From Candidatus Brocadia sp. (GTDB taxonomy: Bacteria; Planctomycetota; Brocadiia; Brocadiales; Brocadiaceae), in the NCBI GenBank assembly GCA_021646415.1, contig SOEU01000015.1, forward strand, positions 1 through 64,000: DNA of 64,000 nt, read 5' to 3'. The notes beneath the pieces were generated by a model. That model made no database searches and was not told the DNA's origin. It worked only from the letters and a program-made list of their open reading frames with translations. Each line of letters opens with the position of its first letter. Within the stretch, counting starts at the first letter, position 1. Both the position numbers and the translations under genes were made by a program. Of this stretch, positions 57,816 to 64,000 are shown in pieces.

Positions 57816-57834
57816 CCCAGGGCGTTGCCCTGGG
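57816..57834. repeat. REP-like palindrome CCCAGGGC-GTT-GCCCTGGG (right of the transposase remnant)
   Basis: Eight-base perfect arms with a three-base loop. With 57521-57535 it brackets the dead transposase at 57597-57766. Confidence 0.75.
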
Positions 57835-57920
57835 CTATCTTATTATAATCCTGTTAGGGTTGAAAGAAATTGATAATACTATTGGATATATCCTTGACTG
57901 TCACATCGGACACAAAGTTA

Positions 57921-57997
57921 CTACAAACAGTTCGTACCTACGGGACTTTTACAAGCGAATTATTCTTTTAGCTCCGTCAGAAGCATACTGTTTGTAG
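57921..57997. repeat. 10-base inverted repeat bounding a possible third repeat element
   Basis: CTACAAACAG (57921-57930) and CTGTTTGTAG (57988-57997) pair perfectly; the interior includes TAGCTCCGTCAGAAGCATAC. It resembles a known class of dispersed bacterial palindromes, but I recall that only loosely. Confidence 0.5.
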
Positions 57998-58142
57998 GTA
58001 GATTATATCCCCTACAGATGATTAACCCCGTAGGAGTGGCCTGTTTATTCTCTTGGCTGGTTCAGATTTCATGCGAGAGGCCTGCCCGGGTACATTGTAG
58101 CTATATTTATGCAAGGTTATATAATTATGAACTAATAAAGTT

Positions 58143-59048
58143 ATGTCCGAAGCAAATATCCTGGACGACCTTATTGAATCATTTATAAACTACCTCCTCG
58201 TTGAATGCGGTTTATCTAAGAATACTATCCTCAGTTACAGCCATGACCTGCAAATATTTACCACTTTTCTGCTTTCTAAAAACATATCGGACTTTAGCAG
58301 CGTTCGTCCTGATACGATCACCAGCTTCATTATTTCTGAAAAAAAGCGCGGCCTCTCCACCAACTCCATCGCCCGCACCATTGTGGCCATCCGTATGTTA
58401 TACAAATTTCTCCTCTCGGAGGGGAAATTACAGCGAAATCCTTTTACGGTGATCGATTCACCAAAGCTCTGGAAGAGATTGCCAGAAGTGATCCCCGTCC
58501 ATAAGATCGACGATCTCCTTTCAATCCCCGATACAAAAACGAAATTAGGGATGAGAAACAAGGCCATTCTTGAACTTTTGTATGCTACCGGTGCAAGGGT
58601 GTCAGAGGTCGTTGCAATTCAGATGAACTGTATTAACCTCGAATACAGTTATGTAAAGTGCAGAGGCAAAGGCGCAAAGGAGCGCATCGTACCCCTTGGG
58701 ACAAAGGCAATCGATGCCATTCAAACGTATGTAAAAACCGCCAGGCCAAAGATAAAAAACAGTCAGGATAGCACTTATTTATTTCTTTCAAAGGCAGGAA
58801 GGCCCCTCCGGAGGGAGAATGTATGGGTCATTGTTAAAAATTGTGCCTTAAAAGCCGGTATCCATGGGCACATCTCACCACACAAGCTGAGACACTCATT
58901 TGCTACCCACCTCCTGGAAAATGGTGCCGATCTTCGTTCAGTACAAGAAATGCTGGGACATGTCAATGTCTCCACCACCCAAATCTATACCCACGTTAGC
59001 AAACAACACCTCAAAGCCATACATCGACAATACCACCCACGATCTTAA
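58143..59048 (+). CDS. Tyrosine recombinase XerC/XerD-type
   Basis: 301 residues. An N-terminal core-binding SAM-like domain (about 10-100) is followed by the catalytic domain with Arg152, Lys176, His247-X2-Arg250, His273 and nucleophile Tyr282 (IYTHV). The length and motif HKLRHSFATHLLENGADLRS near 247-266 fit chromosome-dimer-resolving XerC/D rather than phage integrases. ATG at 58143. It lies beside repeat-rich DNA but no other phage genes are present. Confidence 0.92.
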   Translation: MSEANILDDLIESFINYLLVECGLSKNTILSYSHDLQIFTTFLLSKNISDFSSVRPDTITSFIISEKKRGLSTNSIARTIVAIRMLYKFLLSEGKLQRNPFTVIDSPKLWKRLPEVIPVHKIDDLLSIPDTKTKLGMRNKAILELLYATGARVSEVVAIQMNCINLEYSYVKCRGKGAKERIVPLGTKAIDAIQTYVKTARPKIKNSQDSTYLFLSKAGRPLRRENVWVIVKNCALKAGIHGHISPHKLRHSFATHLLENGADLRSVQEMLGHVNVSTTQIYTHVSKQHLKAIHRQYHPRS

Positions 59049-59200
59049 CGTTGCAAGGTAAAAGAGAGAAGGAACAAGAAAATGCAGCGGTTCAGGAGGG
59101 TAAACAAAAAGACAGAGAAAAAAGAAAGGCTTCTTTAAAACAAACCTCCTGAAGCAGCTCAAGAAGCAAAAGAAATAATGAAAACCATCACAACCTTCTC

Positions 59201-61423
59201 TTACCACAAGCCACACAACTGTTTATCCTGCGTCGGTATTTTCCCAAACTCCTCAGCTGGCAAAGGCTCGCAGAACAAATATCCCTGCATCTCGTCACAT
59301 TGTCTTTGCTTAAGAAAGATGAGCTGTTCTTCCGTCTCAACTCCTTCGGCAACAACCTTAAATTTCAGACTTTGTGCCAGGGCGATTACTGATTCCACGA
59401 TCACCTTGTCATTTTGGTCGGTCACAATACCGTTTACGAAATGCTGACTAATTTTAAGCTTCTTAACAGGAAATTTCTTGAGATAATACAAAGAAGAAAA
59501 GCCTGTGCCAAAATCATCGATGGCGATTTGAACGCCCAGATCGCTCAGCTTGCTCAATTTATGAATAGTAGCTTCTATATCTTGCATAGCAATACTCTCG
59601 GTGATTTCCAAACCCAGAAAATGCGGATCCAGGCCAGTTTTTTGCAGTGCCGACATAACGGTCTCTACCAGATTGGGTTGCTGGAATGTATGCGCCGAAA
59701 GGTTCACCGCTATGCACAGAGGTTGAAATCCTGCATCCTGCCAGGCCTTGCATTGTACACAGACGGTATATAACACCAATTCATCGATGAAAACGATCAG
59801 CCTGGTATTTTCTGATAAGGCGAGGAATTCTTCAGGGGTAATCAGACCCCGATCAGGATGCCGCCAACGCACGAGGGCTTCCATACCAACGATCTGACCA
59901 GTGCCGATATTCACCAGCGGTTGGTAGTATACCACAAATTCCCCGCGGTCCAGCGCTCGGCGGAGATTCCTTTCCATAATCATCTTTTCAAAGGATGCAG
60001 CATGCATGGCTTCAGTATAGAATTGATAATTATTTCTCCCCTGTTCCTTGGCATGATACATAGCGGTATCGGCGTTCTTCAGCAAGGTTTCTGCATCTGC
60101 GCCATCATTGGGATATATGGCAATTCCAATGCTCGTACTAATATAGAGTTCATGTTCTCTGATCATCAAAGGCTGCTGGATAGTATCGAGGATTTTTCTG
60201 GCAATATTGCTTACATCTTCCGATTCATTAATTCCTAACAATAACAAAGTAAATTCATCGCCTGCAAAGCGGGCAACGGTATCTTCTTCTCGTATACATC
60301 TTCTCAGTCTGTTAGCGATTTCATGAAGTAGCAGATCCCCCACACTATGCCCAAGCGTATCATTTATGCTTTTGAATCTGTCCAGATCCAGAAACATCAC
60401 GGCAAGTTTCTCATTCGTACGATGTACGTGTGCCAGCGACAGTGTCAGGCGGTCGTTAAATAATAGCCGATTAGGTAATGAAGTAAGGGTGTCGTGAAAA
60501 GCCATATGTTTGATTTTTTCCTCTACCCGCTTGCGCTCTTCGATCTCCACCCGCAGTCCTTCGTTTGCCTTCACCAGTGCCGCAGTTCGCTCTGCCACAT
60601 GTTGTTCCAGAGACTCATTCAGCGACCGCAGTTCTTTCTCAAGTTGTTTGCGCTCGGTAATGTCCTGGACTACTCCACTCATTTTAATAGCCTTGCCAGT
60701 ATTATCAAAAATAACTTCAGCCTGTTCATAAACAATATGCACCGTACCGTCTGGTAAAACTATACGGTGGTCAATATTGTTAAATTTTCTTTCGTATAAG
60801 GCATCATGAAAAAATTTCTCGACCAATTCTCTCTCATCATGATGAACGGCATTCAGGAACGCCTCATATGTCGGACAAAATGACTGTGGAGCGAAACCAA
60901 AGATGCGATAAACCTCATCAGACCAATACAATTCATTTTTCACGGTGTCCCATTCCCAATTTCCCAGGTGAGCAATTCTTTGTGCATTGGCAAGGCTGGC
61001 TTCGCTTTTCCGCAACGCCTCTTCTGCCTGCCTGCGCTTCCGCCGTTCCTCCACTTCGATCAATTCCCGCTCAATGGCCGGAACCAGTCGTGCCAGATTG
61101 TCCTTCATAATATAATCATGAGCACCGGCCTTCATTGCAGAAACAGCAAGATCCTCTCCTATAGAACCGGAAACGATAATAAATGGAATGTCTAGTCCGC
61201 TGAGCTTTAACTGCGTCAGAGCCCCAATTGCACTAAAGAACGGCATGTAATGGTCTGCAAGGACGATATCCCATTCCTGTTTTTCGAGCATCATCTTCAT
61301 AGCTGAGGCTGTTTCAACTCGCTCAAATGCCGGCTCATAACCTCCGCGCCGCAGTTCACGAAGCATCAATTCAATGTCGTCCATTGAATCATCCACAATC
61401 AATACGCGGAGTGGTTTTTTCAT
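59201..61423 (-). CDS. REC-PAS-GGDEF-EAL signalling protein
   Basis: 740 residues. An N-terminal receiver domain (acidic pair Asp11/Asp12, phospho-acceptor Asp57) is followed by a PAS/PAC domain (about 145-270; GNWEWDTVKNELYWSDEVYR), a coiled coil, GGDEF (about 310-470) with the variant RFAGDEF near 386, and EAL (about 485-735) with MEALVRW near 512, ITESIAMQ, DDFGTGFSS and AEGVETEEQ. The catalytic EAL residues are present, so cyclic-di-GMP phosphodiesterase activity is likely; A replaces the first Gly in GGDEF, so cyclase activity is uncertain. Its start abuts the upstream receiver gene's stop with no gap. Confidence 0.93.
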   Translation of the reverse strand: MKKPLRVLIVDDSMDDIELMLRELRRGGYEPAFERVETASAMKMMLEKQEWDIVLADHYMPFFSAIGALTQLKLSGLDIPFIIVSGSIGEDLAVSAMKAGAHDYIMKDNLARLVPAIERELIEVEERRKRRQAEEALRKSEASLANAQRIAHLGNWEWDTVKNELYWSDEVYRIFGFAPQSFCPTYEAFLNAVHHDERELVEKFFHDALYERKFNNIDHRIVLPDGTVHIVYEQAEVIFDNTGKAIKMSGVVQDITERKQLEKELRSLNESLEQHVAERTAALVKANEGLRVEIEERKRVEEKIKHMAFHDTLTSLPNRLLFNDRLTLSLAHVHRTNEKLAVMFLDLDRFKSINDTLGHSVGDLLLHEIANRLRRCIREEDTVARFAGDEFTLLLLGINESEDVSNIARKILDTIQQPLMIREHELYISTSIGIAIYPNDGADAETLLKNADTAMYHAKEQGRNNYQFYTEAMHAASFEKMIMERNLRRALDRGEFVVYYQPLVNIGTGQIVGMEALVRWRHPDRGLITPEEFLALSENTRLIVFIDELVLYTVCVQCKAWQDAGFQPLCIAVNLSAHTFQQPNLVETVMSALQKTGLDPHFLGLEITESIAMQDIEATIHKLSKLSDLGVQIAIDDFGTGFSSLYYLKKFPVKKLKISQHFVNGIVTDQNDKVIVESVIALAQSLKFKVVAEGVETEEQLIFLKQRQCDEMQGYLFCEPLPAEEFGKIPTQDKQLCGLW

Positions 61424-61906
61424 TTAATGCCTTCCTCCTGTATTAATCGGAGATTTGTTCAGGAGAAGCCAATAAACCCCTAACCGCCCCACAGCCTCGG
61501 AGAATTGGGTAAAATCCACCGGTTTTTGAATGTAACTGTTAGCGCCGAGCTTGTAACCATTTATCAGGTCCCGCTCTTCGTTCGACGAAGTAAGAATAAC
61601 CACGGGAAGGTATTTCGTTCGTTCATTAGCACGCAGGTGGTGTAACACCTCCAGACCATCCACTTTTGGCAGTTTCAAATCCAGCAAGACGACTTCCGGC
61701 TGGTTACTCATGTCACGTCCGGCGTACTTACCCCTGCAGAAGAGATAATCCAGCGCTTCGACTCCATCACTTGCCACTACCACCTCATTCGCAATATTGT
61801 ACTTCCTGAATGCACGCAGTGTCAGTTCTACATCGTCTGGATTGTCTTCTACAAGCAGGATAACTTTGGATTGCGTATTTGATCTCATAGATTGTTGATT
61901 TGTCAT
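61424..61906 (-). CDS. Stand-alone CheY-like response regulator (Rcp1-type)
   Basis: 160 residues from the ATG at 61906; earlier in-frame starts exist. Receiver domain with acidic residues Glu20 and Asp21 (VEDNPDD), phospho-acceptor Asp76 (VLLDLKLPKVDG), a Ser/Thr switch in ILTSSNEE and Lys in IQKPVDF. No output domain. The EDNPDDVELT start resembles Rcp1-type receivers partnered with phytochrome-like kinases. It is directly followed by the REC-PAS-GGDEF-EAL gene. Confidence 0.92.
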   Translation of the reverse strand: MTNQQSMRSNTQSKVILLVEDNPDDVELTLRAFRKYNIANEVVVASDGVEALDYLFCRGKYAGRDMSNQPEVVLLDLKLPKVDGLEVLHHLRANERTKYLPVVILTSSNEERDLINGYKLGANSYIQKPVDFTQFSEAVGRLGVYWLLLNKSPINTGGRH

Positions 61907-62044
61907 AATTACGCTCATTTGCCATATCAAGACTGGCAACGAATATCGCTATAAATCAGGTTGGGGTTGGCATCAACTTTTGACTGCTTAACTGCCAGAA
62001 ACTTTATCGATTGATTTCCCGAAAACAGAGTTTCTTACCCATTG

Positions 62045-62069
62045 CGTTCCCAAACGGAATTTGGGAACG
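62045..62069. repeat. Hairpin 1, 10-base perfect arms
   Basis: CGTTCCCAAA (62045-62054) pairs with TTTGGGAACG (62060-62069) around a five-base loop. Confidence 0.85.
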
Positions 62070-62086
62070 AGCAGGTAAACCACACC

Positions 62087-62169
62087 GGTAGGAGCCGTCT
62101 CCTGACGGCGATTGGTTATCACAACGGATTGCAAGCGCCACAAGTCGCCAACAGGAGTTGGCTCCTACC
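62087..62169. repeat. Hairpin 2, imperfect arms of about 25 bases
   Basis: GGTAGGAGCC (62087-62096) pairs perfectly with GGCTCCTACC (62160-62169), and the next 15 bases on each side still match at 11 positions (CTCCTG and GGCGA blocks). The loop is about 33 bases. The pattern resembles REP/BIME-type elements. Confidence 0.8.
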
Positions 62170-62236
62170 ATCTTCGTTGGTTCAATCGTCCCCGATTGAA
62201 CCGAAACATTTTGCATGAATCCTTATAACAGCTTGT

Positions 62237-62301
62237 GTAGGGTGCGTCCTATGCACCATCCATACGTTGGAGAGTGTTTTGGTGCGTAGGACGCACCCTA
62301 C
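62237..62301. repeat. Hairpin 3, 21-base arms with one mismatch
   Basis: The left arm at 62237-62257 begins GTAGGGTGCGTCCTATGCA and pairs with 62281-62301 at all but one position (a G-T in RNA), around a 23-base loop. It is the longest near-perfect stem in the window. Confidence 0.85.
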
Positions 62302-62345
62302 GATGACTTGTCGTTGAATCAGGCATTCGGCAACTTTAATAGTGC

Positions 62346-62369
62346 AGTGGCAATTCATGAATTGCCACT
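62346..62369. repeat. Hairpin 4, perfect 24-base palindrome
   Basis: AGTGGCAATTCA (62346-62357) followed directly by TGAATTGCCACT (62358-62369), with no loop. It lies about 60 bases from the kinase stop codon. Confidence 0.85.
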
Positions 62370-62429
62370 ACAGAGCTGTTTTGAAATTCCTAACAGAAAT
62401 TGTAAATTATTGCTCCCAAATTTGCAATC

Positions 62430-64000
62430 TCAAATCGTAAAATAGAACGTTGCCCCCTGATCCACTGCACCTTCAGCCCAAATCTGACCGCCGTGGCGAT
62501 GGATAATGCGCTGCACGGTGGCCAACCCGATGCCGGTGCCCTCAAACTCCGTTGTTGAGTGGAGGCGCTGAAATGCGCCAAATAATTTGTTGACGAAGGC
62601 CATGTCGAATCCGGCACCATTGTCACGCACAAAATACACCGTTTGTCCGTCGTGTGGTTTAACGCCAAGTTCTATCCTTGCCCGCGGACGCTTTCTGGTA
62701 AACTTCCATGCATTACTGAGTAAGTTCTTAAGCGCTATCCCTAATAATCGCGGATCACCATCGACAACCAATTTTTCAGCAATAACAAAGTCCGCCTGAC
62801 GTCCCGGTTCTGCCTCCAGGAGTTCCGACACGATCTTCTTCGCCAGCGCACTCAGGTCGACTTTTTTACAGATCATTTCGCTGCGGGTTATACGGGAGAG
62901 ATTCAGCAGGTCATCGATAAGTTGCCCCATATAGTTGCTGGCCGCGCATACACGCTGGAGGTAGTTTTTCCCCTGTGCATCCAGCTTGTCAGAGTAGTCT
63001 TCCATCAGCGCCTTACTGAAACCATCGATGCCCCGCAACGGCGCGCGTAAATCATGCGATACAGAATAGCAGAACGCTTCCAACTCTTTGTTGGTGGCAG
63101 CAAGCCGATTCGTAAGAAATTCAAGGTGATCGCGTTGTTTCCTCAATTCTTCCTCTGTTCGCTTGCGCTCTGTGATATCTTCCTTAATCGCTACGAAATG
63201 GGTAATGACACCCTCAGGGCTTCTGATAGGTGAAATGGATGCATACTCCCAATAAAGCTCACCATTTTTTTTCTTGTTATGAAATTCTCCTTCCCATTCT
63301 CCGCCGGAAGTAATAGTGTCCCATAAATATTTATATTCTTCGGGTGGTTTCTCGCCGGATTTTAAGATACGGGGGTTTTGCCCGATTACTTCTTCCGGTG
63401 CGTAACCTGTTACCCGGCTGAATTTGGGATTTACGTATTCGATGTTACCCCTTACATCCGTAATTACAACCGAACATGAGCTTTGTTCAACAGCGTTAAA
63501 TAACTTGCGAAGCTCTTCTTCTACCCGCCTGCGCTCTGTAATTTCCACTTTGAGTTCGTTGTTTGCCTTTACCAGCGCCGCCGTTCGTTCTGCTATGCGT
63601 TGTTCCAGAGAGTCGTTGAGTACCTTCAGCGCTTCCTCTATCCGCTTGCGCTCGGTAATGTCCTGAACCGTTCCATTCATCTGAATCGCTTTACCGGTAT
63701 TATCAAAGAGAACCTCGGCCTGTTCGTGGACAATGCAAACTGAGCCATCCGGCAAAACTATGCTATGATCGATGCTGTAAGGCTTTTTTTCATATAAAGC
63801 CTCATTGACGGATTTTTTTACAAATTCCCTGTCGGCAGGATGAACAGAATTCAGGAATGCCTCATATGTGGCTCCAAATGACTGAGGAGTTAAACCAAAG
63901 ATACGATAAATTTCATCCGACCAGTGTAATTCATTTCTTATTATATCCCATTCCCAATTTCCCAGGTGGGCGATTCTCTGGGCATTGGCAAGACTGGCCT
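62430..64000 (-). CDS. PAS-PAS sensor histidine kinase, N-terminus beyond the window
   Basis: The minus-strand frame stays open to the window edge, so the 5' end is cut. Visible domains, in order: a PAS/PAC domain (about 63650-64000; NWEWD, WSDEIYRIFG), a coiled coil, a second PAS with PAC (CSVVITDVRGNIEYVNPKFS, about 63180-63490), HisKA with the phospho-His in SVSHDLRAPLRGIDGFSKAL near 63050, and HATPase with NLLSNAWKF, FVRDNGAGFDMAF and GTGIGLATVQRI ending near 62500. The first PAS is highly similar to that of the REC-PAS-GGDEF-EAL protein. No transmembrane region is visible in the part present. Confidence 0.92.
   Translation of the reverse strand, partial: ASLANAQRIAHLGNWEWDIIRNELHWSDEIYRIFGLTPQSFGATYEAFLNSVHPADREFVKKSVNEALYEKKPYSIDHSIVLPDGSVCIVHEQAEVLFDNTGKAIQMNGTVQDITERKRIEEALKVLNDSLEQRIAERTAALVKANNELKVEITERRRVEEELRKLFNAVEQSSCSVVITDVRGNIEYVNPKFSRVTGYAPEEVIGQNPRILKSGEKPPEEYKYLWDTITSGGEWEGEFHNKKKNGELYWEYASISPIRSPEGVITHFVAIKEDITERKRTEEELRKQRDHLEFLTNRLAATNKELEAFCYSVSHDLRAPLRGIDGFSKALMEDYSDKLDAQGKNYLQRVCAASNYMGQLIDDLLNLSRITRSEMICKKVDLSALAKKIVSELLEAEPGRQADFVIAEKLVVDGDPRLLGIALKNLLSNAWKFTRKRPRARIELGVKPHDGQTVYFVRDNGAGFDMAFVNKLFGAFQRLHSTTEFEGTGIGLATVQRIIHRHGGQIWAEGAVDQGATFYFTI

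Larger units (their letters stand above)
57211..58142. other. Repeat-rich intergenic stretch between the UbiB and XerC genes
   Basis: This 932-base gap holds one small frame, the remains of a transposase and several palindromes, all listed separately. Outside those I see no gene. The start of the stretch and the end (about 58000-58142) hold only AT-rich sequence. Confidence 0.7.
61940..62429. repeat. Gene-free stretch with an array of four inverted repeats
   Basis: No gene. Four stem-loops follow one another within 325 bases: 62045-62069, 62087-62169, 62237-62301 and 62346-62369, each listed below. The segment separates the PAS histidine kinase from the receiver gene, both on the minus strand, so any transcript crossing it would fold into four hairpins. 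Confidence 0.85.

Noticed and set aside
58143-59048. Tyrosine recombinase as evidence of a prophage or integron
   Set aside because: The protein fits housekeeping XerC/D and there are no other phage, attachment or cassette features around it.

Overview
The window is AT-rich bacterial chromosomal DNA dominated by one minus-strand block of translation and transcription genes. By eye the best fit is a planctomycete, possibly of the anammox lineage (Brocadiales). This rests on general resemblance: universal operon order with rpmD missing, zinc-type ribosomal proteins, an L24 with an added cysteine ribbon, a large SRP RNA with an Alu domain, and sigma-54. No lineage-defining metabolic gene (hydrazine synthase, for example) lies in the window, so the placement is inference.

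Layout. 1-4.4 kb: a C-terminally truncated NCS2 purine permease, mazG, a plus-strand orphan acyl-CoA dehydratase activase, a dual-specificity phosphatase and maf. 4.38-38.5 kb: the core block, all on the minus strand. In transcription order it holds tRNA-Thr(TGT), tRNA-Tyr, tRNA-Gly, tRNA-Thr(GGT), tuf, rpmG, tRNA-Trp, secE, nusG, rplKAJL, rpoBC, rpsLG, fusA, a second identical tuf, the S10 genes (rpsJ to rpsQ), the spc genes (rplN to rpmJ) and the alpha genes (rpsM, rpsK, rpsD, rpoA, rplQ). A strong intrinsic terminator ends it at 4380-4409. The only foreign gene inside is a class I methyltransferase between rpsM and rpsK. 38.5-45 kb: aroC, then plus-strand lolC/E-like permease, a DnaJ-TPR protein, purC, an inositol-monophosphatase-family gene and a small unknown, facing pssA. 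45.2-54.2 kb (minus): CYTH protein, D-aminoacylase, small lipoprotein, rpoN, recR, ybaB, dnaX, SRP RNA, two tRNA-Ser, tadA, tRNA-Arg(ACG) and radC. 54.4-59 kb (plus): DUF2284 protein, phasin-like protein, ABC1/UbiB kinase, a repeat-rich stretch with a dead IS200/RAYT-type transposase, and a XerC/D recombinase. 59.2-64 kb (minus): a signalling cluster (PAS histidine kinase running off the window, a lone CheY-like receiver and a REC-PAS-GGDEF-EAL protein) split by a tight array of four DNA hairpins.

How the genes work together. The core block makes ribosomes, RNA polymerase, elongation factors, NusG and the SecYE translocon, and SRP RNA lies about 14 kb away. dnaX-ybaB-recR is the usual replication/repair set. 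tadA sits beside tRNA-Arg(ACG), whose wobble adenosine is TadA's usual substrate. The signalling cluster couples sensing to c-di-GMP turnover.

I did not find a clear new defence, CRISPR or biosynthetic system. The most unusual items are the EF-Tu cysteine cluster in both identical tuf copies, the methyltransferase inside the alpha operon, the orphan dehydratase activase, the DUF2284-phasin-UbiB cluster, and the REP-like palindromes beside the dead transposase and in the hairpin array.
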